Shown here: in pieces, positions 8,323 through 16,469 of the stretch
Layout: each line of letters starts with the position of its first letter
Position numbering within the stretch: the stretch's first letter is position 1
NCBI GenBank assembly: GCA_903889245.1
Contig: CAISWQ010000119.1
Location: forward strand, 1-64,000
Direction: 5' to 3'
Origin: an uncultured Lentisphaerota bacterium
GTDB lineage: Bacteria > Verrucomicrobiota > Kiritimatiellia > CAIQIC01
DNA: 64,000 bases
Translations under genes and position numbers: made by a program
Notes under the pieces: generated by a model
Databases searched by the model: none
What the model was told of the DNA's origin: nothing
What the model saw: the letters and a program-made list of their open reading frames with translations, nothing else

Positions 8323-9108
8323 ATGCACATCGTTGTCTGCATCAAACAGGTCCCGAGCGCCATCGCCGTCAAGGTGGACGCCGCGACCCAGGCGCTGACC
8401 TGTACCGGCAGCGATTATCTGATCAATCCCTTCGACGAGAACGCGCTCGAAGCCGCGCTCGCGCTCAAGGACAGCCTCAAGGCAAAGGTGACCGTCCTGA
8501 CGGTCGGCTCCGCCCAGACGGCCGAGGTCCTGCGCGAAGCGCTCGGCCGCGGCGCCGATGCCGCGCAGCTCTTGAGCGATGCTGCCTTCGAGGGTTCCGA
8601 CGCGTGGGCCACGAGCAAGATTCTCGCCGCCGCCGTCCAGAAGCTCGGTGATGTCAACCTTGTCATTTGCGGCAAGCAGACCTTCGATGGCGATACCGCG
8701 CAGGTCGGTCCCGGCATTGCCGAATTCCTCGGCTGGCCGTGCGTCGCCTTCGTCCGCAAGATCGAGTCCGATGGCGCGAGCCTGAAACTCGAGCGCATCT
8801 ACGAGGAAGGTTTCGAAAAGCTCACGCTTGCGCTGCCCGCCGTCCTGACGGTCGGCAAGGAAATCAACACACCGCGCATGGCCTCGCTCAAGGGCCGCAT
8901 GGCCGCGAAGAAGGCGCAGCTCGCGCCTGTCACCGCCGCCGCACTCGGCCTCGCGCCGGAAACCGTCGGCGCCAAGGGCAGCCGCACGCGCCTCGCCAGG
9001 ATGGCGCCTGTCCCCCGCAAGTCCGGCGGCATCAAGGTGGATGGCAGCGATCCCGCCGTCGCCGCGAAGCTGGTCGTGGACAAACTGCGCGAGATGAAGC
9101 TGGTTTGA
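8323..9108 (+). CDS. etfB: Electron transfer flavoprotein beta subunit
   Basis: A 261-residue ETF beta subunit. It opens with MHIVVCIKQVP, the usual start of the family, and has the typical INPFDENALEAAL segment. The region after about residue 60 (VTVLTVGSAQTAEVLREAL) and the HCGKQ-equivalent VICGKQTFDGDTAQVGP are also typical. The ATG at 8323 sits six bases after an AGAGG site; a GTG two codons upstream is less likely. It forms a heterodimer with the product of the next gene, carrying AMP or a second FAD. It accepts electrons from the adjacent acyl-CoA dehydrogenase. Whether it bifurcates electrons cannot be read from this sequence by eye. Confidence 0.93.
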   Translation: MHIVVCIKQVPSAIAVKVDAATQALTCTGSDYLINPFDENALEAALALKDSLKAKVTVLTVGSAQTAEVLREALGRGADAAQLLSDAAFEGSDAWATSKILAAAVQKLGDVNLVICGKQTFDGDTAQVGPGIAEFLGWPCVAFVRKIESDGASLKLERIYEEGFEKLTLALPAVLTVGKEINTPRMASLKGRMAAKKAQLAPVTAAALGLAPETVGAKGSRTRLARMAPVPRKSGGIKVDGSDPAVAAKLVVDKLREMKLV

Positions 9109-9123
9109 TGAAATGCTAAAGTT

Positions 9124-9164
9124 CATCCAATCATAAATCGTAAATCGAAAATCATAAATTGAAC
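9124..9164. repeat. Mini-tandem repeat, ATCATAAATCGTAAATCG type
   Basis: AT-rich units (AATCATAAATCG, TAAATCGAAAATCATAAATT) fill the etfB-etfA gap. They belong to the same class of short word-like repeats as the blocks at 199-233 and 8256-8310. Confidence 0.6.
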
Positions 9165-9183
9165 CCATCAGTGCGAGGCAACC

Positions 9184-10176
9184 ATGATAGATAAAGCACA
9201 ATGTTCCGGCGTCTGGGTGGTGGCCGAGTTCCGCAACGGCGCGCTTCAGGATGTGACCTTCGAGCTGTTGGCCAAGGGCCGCGAGCTCGCCGACAAGCGC
9301 GGCGCCAAGCTCGCCGCCGTCCTCTTCGGCCAGGGCCTCAAGGACAAGACCGCCGACCTCTTCGCGCACGGCGCCGACATCGTTTACTACGCCGACGCCC
9401 CCGCGCTCGCCACCTTCAACAGCGATGCCTATACCGCGCAGCTTGCCGCGCTCGTGCAGCAGCACAAGCCGGAGATTCTGCTCGGCGCCAGCACGATCGC
9501 CGGCCGCTCGTTCCTGCCGCGCGTCGCCATCCGCGTGGATACCGGCCTCGCCTCCGACTGCACCGGCCTCGAACTGGATGCCAACGGCCTCCTGCAGGCG
9601 CAGCGCCCGGCCTACGCCGGCAACGTCATCGCCACCATCGAGTGCCCCGAACACCGCCCGCAGATGGCCAGCGTCCGCCCGAAGGCGTTCAAGAAGGGCG
9701 CGCCCGTCGCCGGCCGCACCGGCCAGCTCGTCGAGGTGCCCGCCGCCACCGGCGACGTGAAGACGCAGATCATCGAGACCGTCCGCGACACCGGCAACGT
9801 CGTCAACCTCGCCGACGCCGATATCATCGTCTCCGGCGGCCGCGGCATCGGCGGCCCGGACAAGTTCGGCTTCATTCAGGATTTGGCCAGCGAGCTCAAG
9901 GGCGCGGTCGGCGCCTCGCGCGCCGCCGTGGATGCCGGCTGGATTTCCTCCGTGCACCAGGTCGGCCAGACCGGCAAGACCGTGAAGCCGAAGCTCTACA
10001 TCGCCTGCGGCATCAGCGGCGCGATCCAGCACCTTGCCGGCATGGGCGCGAGCGATTTCATCATCGCGATCAACAAGGACGCCGCCGCGCCGATCTTCGA
10101 GATCGCCGATATCGGCATCGTCGGCGATCTGTTCACGATCGTCCCCGCGCTGACGCAGGCCCTCAAGAGCCGCTAA
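9184..10176 (+). CDS. etfA: Electron transfer flavoprotein alpha subunit
   Basis: A 330-residue ETF alpha subunit. The C-terminal FAD domain is clear: SGGRGIGG at about residues 219-226, then GQTGKTVKPKLYIACGISGA and the closing ISGAIQHLAGM and IVGDLFTIVPAL segments that bind FAD. The N-terminal half (VWVVAEFRNGALQDVTFELL) is the usual ETF fold. There is no N-terminal ferredoxin extension of the kind seen in some bifurcating ETFs. It is the last gene of the acd-etfB-etfA unit and is followed after 20 nt by a strong intrinsic terminator. Confidence 0.95.
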   Translation: MIDKAQCSGVWVVAEFRNGALQDVTFELLAKGRELADKRGAKLAAVLFGQGLKDKTADLFAHGADIVYYADAPALATFNSDAYTAQLAALVQQHKPEILLGASTIAGRSFLPRVAIRVDTGLASDCTGLELDANGLLQAQRPAYAGNVIATIECPEHRPQMASVRPKAFKKGAPVAGRTGQLVEVPAATGDVKTQIIETVRDTGNVVNLADADIIVSGGRGIGGPDKFGFIQDLASELKGAVGASRAAVDAGWISSVHQVGQTGKTVKPKLYIACGISGAIQHLAGMGASDFIIAINKDAAAPIFEIADIGIVGDLFTIVPALTQALKSR

Positions 10177-10196
10177 GTCAACACCGGGTTCGGCAC

Positions 10197-10230
10197 AAGG
10201 CGCAGAGTCCCCTCTGCGCCTTCTTTTTTC
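10197..10230 (+). terminator. Rho-independent terminator of the acd-etf unit
   Basis: A perfect 10-bp stem (AAGGCGCAGA / TCTGCGCCTT) with a six-base loop (GTCCCC), followed by CTTTTTTC. It lies 20 nt after the etfA stop codon. Confidence 0.92.
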
Positions 10231-10369
10231 TGCGTCTGGGAAGCAACCGGGTTTACGGCTGGGCCATGGCTCATCTTCCACATGGCGGCGCCGTGTTGCG
10301 TGTTGACAAGGAATTGGCTTGAACAGGGTGGGGGTGGTCTTTAGCCTGCGCGCGTTCGCCAGCCCGCAG

Positions 10370-10459
10370 GGAAGGGTGGCAGAGTGGTTTATTGCACCGG
10401 TCTTGAAAACCGGAGAGGGCGCAAGTCCTCCGTGGGTTCGAATCCCACCCCTTCCGCCA
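10370..10459 (+). tRNA. tRNA-Ser (anticodon TGA)
   Basis: A 90-nt class II tRNA including the encoded CCA. The acceptor stem is GGAAGGG / CCCTTCC with discriminator G. The anticodon stem is CCGGT / ACCGG with TGA at 10404-10406. A long variable arm (GAGGGCGCAAGTCCTC) and a T arm with GGTTCGAATCC are present. The long variable arm and anticodon agree on serine (reads UCA and related codons). The gene sits just left of the defence-type operon, a common position for genomic islands. Confidence 0.96.
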
Positions 10460-10691
10460 AGGCAACGCCGGTACCTCGCGGCGCTCACACTCCGCCCGGT
10501 TCTTGCTTGCCCGCTTCTGGCGGGCCGCCCGTCTTCTCGTCTGCGTTTTCGGGGGCGCGCGCAGAACCTATCACCACAAGCGGCGTAGCCGCTTGTCCGC
10601 CTTCAGACTTCCCATTCACGCCAGACCTTTCTCCGCTTTGGCGAGGAGGTCGAGGGCCTTCCAGACCACGTGCTCATGGAACGTGTCGCGT
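10460..10691. other. Gap between tRNA-Ser and the defence-type operon
   Basis: No gene is supported here. I see one short hairpin (AAGCGGC-GTA-GCCGCTT, about 10579-10596) and no integrase remnant. I see no direct repeat of the tRNA 3' end in this stretch. Confidence 0.5.
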
Positions 10692-11564
10692 TCATCGTTT
10701 CACGGATTGGCGTTTCTGATAAGTCGTGTGCGATGTGAGGCCTAGCAGTGTCTCGATCTGTCCGGCGGCGCGCATGATTTGGTAGAGGTCGAAATTCCCG
10801 ATGGTCGTATTTGCCTTCACAAAATCGGTCAGGTAGGTCTTTGATTTGGATTCGACGCCGTTACGGGCGCACACGAGATACGCGACAGACTCGGCTTCCA
10901 GTTCCTCCTGCGCGTGGTCAGGGCGCGGACGCGCGGGGATGTTCAGCATTTTGTCCGGCCCGAGATGGCCGAGGAAAAGGTGAGCGAGCTCGTGGGCGAT
11001 CGTGACGAACTGGACCGCTGCGCCGTGGTTTCGGTTCACCTGCATCGAATAGCAGCCACCCTCCTTTGGCGTAGCCGCTTTCACCACACAGATGGAGCCG
11101 GCCTTCGCGACGCCGCCATCGAAGTTTGCGCAGGTAATATTCCGGCGCTGCATCTTTTCGATAAACCCGGGGATCTGTTCAGCCGTGATGGCTCCACGGG
11201 CAAAGAAGGTGTCCACGTCCTGCGGCAGTTCTTTCCCCTCGGTATCTTGCACGTCATAAACGAGCGCAACCGGACCGAACGGCCAGAGTATCAGCAAGGG
11301 GCGGGCATTTTCCTTCGGTTTGCGACCGAACCGGACCAGCCAGTCGTGGGCTGAAGCCGCGTAGGTGAGTCCGGGCTTCTGCACGTGCAGCAGCATGGCG
11401 TTAAAGGGCGCGAAATTACGAAGCCGCTTCGTGAACTCCAGCAGCTCGAAGTAATCCTTGCTCGTCTTGTAAAGCTTCGAGTCTTCCAGCAGTTGATCGA
11501 GTAACGAGCGGGCGGCTTGCTCATCCTCGTCACCAAAGAGATCGGTCTGGTGACCGGAACTCAT
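10692..11564 (-). CDS. ImmA/IrrE-type zinc metallopeptidase
   Basis: A 290-residue protein with the zinc motif HELAH at about residue 188 and a downstream EELEAESVAYLV that supplies the third ligand Glu. This is the gluzincin pattern of the ImmA/IrrE family, which cleaves repressors in phage, mobile element and damage responses. The N-terminal 130 residues (LLEFTKRLRNFAPFNAMLLH) resemble the leading domain of ArdC-like proteins, which binds single-stranded DNA; that assignment is tentative. The start overlaps the methyltransferase stop as ATGA (11561-11564), so it is the last gene of the five-gene operon. It may activate the operon by cleaving the HTH protein or act as an effector. I infer this from context only. 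Confidence 0.85.
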   Translation of the reverse strand: MSSGHQTDLFGDEDEQAARSLLDQLLEDSKLYKTSKDYFELLEFTKRLRNFAPFNAMLLHVQKPGLTYAASAHDWLVRFGRKPKENARPLLILWPFGPVALVYDVQDTEGKELPQDVDTFFARGAITAEQIPGFIEKMQRRNITCANFDGGVAKAGSICVVKAATPKEGGCYSMQVNRNHGAAVQFVTIAHELAHLFLGHLGPDKMLNIPARPRPDHAQEELEAESVAYLVCARNGVESKSKTYLTDFVKANTTIGNFDLYQIMRAAGQIETLLGLTSHTTYQKRQSVKR

Positions 11565-14500
11565 GCTTTGCCTTCGATGATGCGGACGGTGTCGAGGGTT
11601 TGGAGTTTCTCGAGGGCGATGCGGAGGGGGTGGGCGCCGTCGTGGAGTTCCTCGAACTTCTGGCGCAGGCGCGGGAGGCGGTCCGCTTCGGGCAGGGCGG
11701 TCACGTCGGGGAGCCGGGCGGCCTCCACCAGGTCGAAGAGGCGCAGGCCCGCCCCATGCACTTCCTCCGGGAAATACAGCTCATACACCAGCCCGTTCAA
11801 CACCCGCTCCCAATACGCCACCATCAACGGGTCCCGCGTGCTCGCCGTGTCGGGGTGGTCGGCGAGGTGGCGGGTAACGAAGGTTAGCACATCGACCAAT
11901 CTGTCGAGCACAGCACGCTGTGCCTTAGTCGCCTCTGGGATTGGAATCTGACGAACGTAGTCCGTGAAAGCGCGAAGGTAACCGCCGCGGACGGAGTTCG
12001 AGATATGCGAATAAAACCACTCGACAACCGAACTATTCAGAACCGCGCATAGCCACTTGTCGGCGACGGGAAGGAAATAGCAGGTGTTCGCAAGGTAGGA
12101 CCCGGTGAGGTCGAGGGCGAAGGACTGATGTTCGTAGATGTCAGGGTAGATGATTTTTGGCGACTCGAACGCGGATGAGTAGGCGTATTGCGGCTGCTGG
12201 AGTTCATACCACTCCTGTTTCGTCACACGTTCCTCCAGCGCTTTCTTGAATGGCCGCATGTAGGCGGCGACTGACGGATAACGCGCGATGTCGATTCCCT
12301 TCCGGGTGTAAATCAACCATTGTTCGTTCGACTCGGCTGACCAGCGCTTCAGGTCCCGGCCTCGTAGGAAGGGTTTGATGATCTCCGCTGCTCGTTTGTC
12401 CTCGGAGACAAGACGCCTGCGGGTTGCAGAATCGATGATAAACGCGTCGTTCAGTCCAGTAACCACACCGCGGTAGATTCGGTCATTGGAGACTTCTCGC
12501 AGGGCTGTGCCGACGTTGCGGATTCGCTCAATCAGAGATGAGACTGCTCCGTCGGTGATTCGCCAAGCATCGCTTACCAATCCGGACTGCGGCAGCCGGA
12601 TGCTCTTGGAGGCAAGGATTTCAGCGAATCGTTCGACATCGGGTCCTGGCTCCCAGAGCAGCGCACGAACGGTGGCGGAGCTGTCGGGCTTTCTCCCTTC
12701 TGGAAGCTTCTGAGCGATGATGATGCTGGGGTAGGCGATCGCGGTGAAGACGGATGCATCGCCAAAGTCGATAAGATGCTGGATGTGCGTGGTGGTGGCG
12801 AGCAGTCGCCTGAGCGTGTCGCCATACGCGGCGCGGAAATATTTGTTGGACGTGATGAAGGAGATGACGCCTCCGCTGCGGAGCAATCGAAGCGCACTTT
12901 CATAGAAATAGACGAAGAGATCAGCCCGTCCGGTGAAGCAGACGTAGTGATCGCGGAATATATCTTTGTAGTGCTTGATCTCCTCCATCCGCACATAGGG
13001 CGGGTTGCCGATGACAATGTCGAAGCCGCTTTCGATTTCCTGCGATGATGACGCGGAGAGTTCGGTCTGACCACCGGCTTCGTTGATGAGGGCAAGGTTG
13101 CCAAGAAGGGTCGCGGGGGTGCGGCCTTGCAGGCGGACCTTTCCCACCGGTAGGCCGAACATCCACTCGGAGTCGAAGAAAGGCGCGAATGCGTTCTGGT
13201 CGTAAGGATCCCAGGCGGCGAGCTTGCGGGCGGTTTCCTTCGATAGGGCATGGCTCTTTTCCAGCGCGGCGGCGAGGTCGGCGCGCTTGGCTTCGTCGGC
13301 TTCGCGCCATTTGCGTTTGGCGGCGGGGCTGCGGGCGTTGAAGTGCTGGTGGCGGATGTCGGCCAGCTCGGCGCGGAGCCGGTCGAGGTCGCCAGAGAAG
13401 AGGTCGCTCTCGGTCTTCTCGATGGGGATGAGCGTGTCGGCGGCGACGAGGCGGGTCTCGAGGTTGGGCAGCGGGCGGACCCCACGATTGTAGATTGCGG
13501 ATTGCGGATTGCGGACTGAGTCGGCCTCGCCATCCCGTGCCCGTTGCTCGACGATCAGGGAGATGAAGAAGCGGAGCTTGGCGATCTGGGTGGCGATGGG
13601 CTGGATGTCCACGCCGTAGATGCAGTTCTCGATGAGGTAGAGTTTTCGGGCAAAATCGAGGGCGTGGTAGCGCGTGTCGAAGGATTTTCCAATGTCTGCC
13701 ATCCGCGTGTCGCAGGCGGCGAGTTCGTCCTTGGCCGCGCCGGCTTCCCGGAGCAGCTCGCGGTAGCGGCGGGCCTCGGCGAGGCGGTCGCGTTTCCAGG
13801 ATTCGTTGTTGGGGTCGAGCTTCTGGAGCAGGTCCACGAGGCGGTGGAGCGCGCCCATGGGGAAGGCGCCGGAGCCACAGGCGGGGTCGAGGATCTTCAC
13901 CCGGCCGATGGCGGCGATGAGGGCGTCGCGGGTGTCGGGCTTGATTTCCTTGAGCGTGGCCTTGTTGGAGAACAAGTCTTCCAGTGCGCCCTTGCAACGG
14001 GGCACCTGGGTGGACAGGTACGATTTGAGGGCCTCGTCCACCATGTATCGGACAATTTCGCGCGGGGTGTAGAAAGCGCCGAGGGCTTTGCGGGCGGTCG
14101 TGCGGGTGTCCTCGTTGTAGGAGGCGAGCAGGTTTTCAAAGACCTTGCCCAGCAGCTCGGGGTCGAGGGCGATTTCCTCCTCGAGCGGGGTGTTCTCCTC
14201 GATGGTGAACTTGTAGCGGGAGAGGATTTCAATCAGTCCGCGCACTTTGGCTTTTTTCGAGCGGGCGGTGCGTTTGTCCTCCTCGCCGTAGTCGTGGGAG
14301 AGGTCCACGGTGCGCTCGGGGCCGAAGAAGAGGTCGTTGGGCAGGTGGCAGCCGAAGTCCTCGCGGTCGGAAAAGCCGTCGAGGATGAAGTTGTCCTTCT
14401 TCTTGCCGGACTTGTCGTCGAGGCAGTCAAAGAGGCCGCCGTTCAGGAAGGGGATGCGGGCGGCGAGGGCTTCCCAGTCGGCGCGGTCGCGGAAGGTGGT

Positions 14501-15574
14501 CGCGTAGCGCCAGAGGTTGGTGATGCCGTAGTTCTGGTCGTAGCGCTGCCCCTCTTTCTTTTTCTCGCGGAAGGCGCGGTTTTCCGGCGGCATGTTGAGG
14601 GTGCCGAAAAAGAGATTCTGGAGCACGGCGCGGTAGTAGGCCGGCGAGGTGTCGGGCTGGCGCGGGTCGCGGGAAGGTGAGAAATCCTTTAGCAGCGCTT
14701 TCAGGCGATGCTCGCGAAAGAGGTCGTTGGGGATGAGGCGTTTCTCGACGAGGAACCAGCAGAAGATGACGCGGGTGAGCAGGCGGATGAGGAAGAGGGA
14801 TTTCTCTTGTTCCGTGTCGCAGTGTTGCGGCAGGCGGATGGTGCCGTCGTCCACCTGGTGGTGGGCCCAGAAATACCAGTCGGCAATCTCGCGGTAGAAT
14901 TGATTGGACAGGGCATAGGAATCGAGGCGCTTCCGCCATGCCTCGTGGAGGGAAACGAAGCTGTGGACGCCATAGTCGCTGGTGAGATTGGCGAGTGCAA
15001 AGTCGTTGAGGATCTCGACGTGAGCGCGAATGGGGTCGGCGCAGGCGATGTCCTTGATGAGGGTGACCTTTTCGAGGACGTCCTTCGCCTGGTCGCGCTT
15101 GTGGAGGCGGCGATGGATGATGCCGAGGGAGATGGCTTCGCCATGCCGGAACAGGACGAGGGCCGGCATGGGCAACGGCTTATTGATCGCGCGGACAAGG
15201 GTGGAAAGCGCCGTGCGGGTGTAGTGGCCCGGCGGGAGCTCGGCGGCGAAAAAGAGGTAGGATTCGATCTTGGTGGTCTGGACGGCGCCGGGGTCGTCCA
15301 GCAGCTCGCGCTGCAATATCAACTCCGCGTCGGTGAGTTGGAAAAGCAGGCGGAGTTCCGAGATCGCGGAAAGCGCCTCGCGATCTTTGTCGGTGGTTTT
15401 CTTCTCCTGATCAAGGAGCGACAGAAACTCGGCGGGCGTGGAAAGATTGACCGTGCGCTCCGAGCGATAACCGAGTGTTGCGAGCAAGTCCAAGGCGGCT
15501 TCGGGCAACGGTTTTGCTCCGAACCCGGCAAGGGCATTTACGATGGCGTGCCTGGTGTCGAGGGCGTCGGGCAT
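11561..15574 (-). CDS. Eco57I-type class I DNA methyltransferase (large, PglX-like)
   Basis: A 1337-residue adenine-type DNA methyltransferase. A long N-terminal region (about 1-530) ends in GAFYTPREIVRYMVDEAL, the usual entry to the catalytic domain. Motif I is DPACGSGAF (about residue 561) and motif IV is NPPY (about 855), both intact. The C-terminal part (about 980-1290) resembles the target-recognition module of Eco57I and PglX proteins. I cannot find a PD-(D/E)xK or HNH nuclease motif, so cleavage may depend on a partner. The ATG at 15574 (MPDALDTRHAIVNAL) lies 2 nt after the DinD/BRO stop and avoids a long out-of-context extension. A host-type mini-tandem repeat is embedded in frame at residues of about 685-696 (VRNPQSAIYN). 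Confidence 0.9.
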   Translation of the reverse strand: MPDALDTRHAIVNALAGFGAKPLPEAALDLLATLGYRSERTVNLSTPAEFLSLLDQEKKTTDKDREALSAISELRLLFQLTDAELILQRELLDDPGAVQTTKIESYLFFAAELPPGHYTRTALSTLVRAINKPLPMPALVLFRHGEAISLGIIHRRLHKRDQAKDVLEKVTLIKDIACADPIRAHVEILNDFALANLTSDYGVHSFVSLHEAWRKRLDSYALSNQFYREIADWYFWAHHQVDDGTIRLPQHCDTEQEKSLFLIRLLTRVIFCWFLVEKRLIPNDLFREHRLKALLKDFSPSRDPRQPDTSPAYYRAVLQNLFFGTLNMPPENRAFREKKKEGQRYDQNYGITNLWRYATTFRDRADWEALAARIPFLNGGLFDCLDDKSGKKKDNFILDGFSDREDFGCHLPNDLFFGPERTVDLSHDYGEEDKRTARSKKAKVRGLIEILSRYKFTIEENTPLEEEIALDPELLGKVFENLLASYNEDTRTTARKALGAFYTPREIVRYMVDEALKSYLSTQVPRCKGALEDLFSNKATLKEIKPDTRDALIAAIGRVKILDPACGSGAFPMGALHRLVDLLQKLDPNNESWKRDRLAEARRYRELLREAGAAKDELAACDTRMADIGKSFDTRYHALDFARKLYLIENCIYGVDIQPIATQIAKLRFFISLIVEQRARDGEADSVRNPQSAIYNRGVRPLPNLETRLVAADTLIPIEKTESDLFSGDLDRLRAELADIRHQHFNARSPAAKRKWREADEAKRADLAAALEKSHALSKETARKLAAWDPYDQNAFAPFFDSEWMFGLPVGKVRLQGRTPATLLGNLALINEAGGQTELSASSSQEIESGFDIVIGNPPYVRMEEIKHYKDIFRDHYVCFTGRADLFVYFYESALRLLRSGGVISFITSNKYFRAAYGDTLRRLLATTTHIQHLIDFGDASVFTAIAYPSIIIAQKLPEGRKPDSSATVRALLWEPGPDVERFAEILASKSIRLPQSGLVSDAWRITDGAVSSLIERIRNVGTALREVSNDRIYRGVVTGLNDAFIIDSATRRRLVSEDKRAAEIIKPFLRGRDLKRWSAESNEQWLIYTRKGIDIARYPSVAAYMRPFKKALEERVTKQEWYELQQPQYAYSSAFESPKIIYPDIYEHQSFALDLTGSYLANTCYFLPVADKWLCAVLNSSVVEWFYSHISNSVRGGYLRAFTDYVRQIPIPEATKAQRAVLDRLVDVLTFVTRHLADHPDTASTRDPLMVAYWERVLNGLVYELYFPEEVHGAGLRLFDLVEAARLPDVTALPEADRLPRLRQKFEELHDGAHPLRIALEKLQTLDTVRIIEGKA
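13486..13520. repeat. Mini-tandem repeat inside the methyltransferase gene
   Basis: GATTGTAGATTGCGGATTG and further GCGGATT units lie in frame in the methyltransferase. They match, inverted, the repeat at 199-233 upstream of an unrelated gene. The insert sits between the catalytic motif I and NPPY regions and leaves the frame open. Confidence 0.75.
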
Positions 15575-15576
15575 GG

Positions 15577-16467
15577 TCAGAGCTTCTTTTTCCGTGGGGA
15601 TTTTCCGATCAACTGCCGCGCCTTCTTTGTGCTTTGCGAGAGGGCCAGATAGTTTTCCGAGGTGATGACCTTGCGGCCGCTTTTCTTTTCCAATTCGCGG
15701 CGGGCGTTGCCGGCGACCGTGCCGCCATCGCGCGCGGCGGTCTCGCTCTCCGGGAAACCCTGGGCGTCGCGGGTGCGGGTAATTTCGGTGGTGGCGGCTT
15801 CGCCGAGCATGGAGAAGATCAGCTCCAGATCGGTCATGTGGTCGCGGAGGTTCTGGCGGGTCAGCCCCTTGAGTTCGGCGTATTCGGATGGCGTGAGGCC
15901 GAAGGCGGCTTTCGAGATTTCGGCGGTGAGGATGGCATATTCGAGGCGTTCCTTGACGCCGCGTTTTTTCCATTCGTCCGTGAGTTCGTCGCGGATCGCG
16001 ATGGAGCGCATCCGCTTCTCGATCCAGTCATCGGAGTAGCCCTTGGCCTTATAGAGGGCGCGGGTGCGCTTGGTGGCGAGTTCGGGGTCTTCGATTTCCT
16101 GGATGCGCTCATACCCGACCTTGGCGAGCCACCGCTTGAACGGCTCGGCCTTGGGGCTGGGGATGGACTGGATCAGTCGAAAAATGCCTTCGGTGTTCCA
16201 GCATTGAATCTTCTGAGGGCCGCCGGCCGTGGCAAACGCCAGGGCAAGGGGGGGTACAATTTGTACCCCCCCCTTGAAGGCCTCGTCCAACGACGGATCG
16301 CGCTGACGGATCCGCTTGAGGTACTGCGACGGATCAACCGAGTCGGTCAAGGCGGCCACCACATCGGTGATGACGAACCACCATTCTTTGTTATGGATGG
16401 CGCGGCGGATTTCTTTGCGGTGGAACAGCGCAATGCGTGTTTCAGGGCTGGGTGTGATTTCGGGCAT
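15577..16467 (-). CDS. DinD-like protein with BRO N-terminal domain
   Basis: A 296-residue protein similar to DNA-damage-inducible protein D. The N-terminal 120 residues (HNKEWWFVITDVVAALTDS and QCWNTEGIFRLIQSIPSP) are a BRO-N type domain. The C-terminal segment GNARRELEKKSGRKVITSEN is the DinD signature. In E. coli DinD, a LexA target, inhibits RecA filament activity; BRO domains otherwise occur in phage antirepressors. It lies 2 nt from the helicase gene and 2 nt from the methyltransferase gene, so all three are probably made in fixed ratio. Its role here is inferred: sensor of damage or phage replication, or a regulator of the helicase. An inverted G/C run lies at 16246-16273. Confidence 0.85.
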   Translation of the reverse strand: MPEITPSPETRIALFHRKEIRRAIHNKEWWFVITDVVAALTDSVDPSQYLKRIRQRDPSLDEAFKGGVQIVPPLALAFATAGGPQKIQCWNTEGIFRLIQSIPSPKAEPFKRWLAKVGYERIQEIEDPELATKRTRALYKAKGYSDDWIEKRMRSIAIRDELTDEWKKRGVKERLEYAILTAEISKAAFGLTPSEYAELKGLTRQNLRDHMTDLELIFSMLGEAATTEITRTRDAQGFPESETAARDGGTVAGNARRELEKKSGRKVITSENYLALSQSTKKARQLIGKSPRKKKL

Positions 16468-16469
16468 GG

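Noticed and set aside
15575-15973. N-terminal extension of the methyltransferase
   Set aside because: It overlaps the DinD/BRO gene in another frame and gives Arg/Pro-rich sequence typical of a shadow frame; the ATG at 15574 fits the 2-nt operon spacing.
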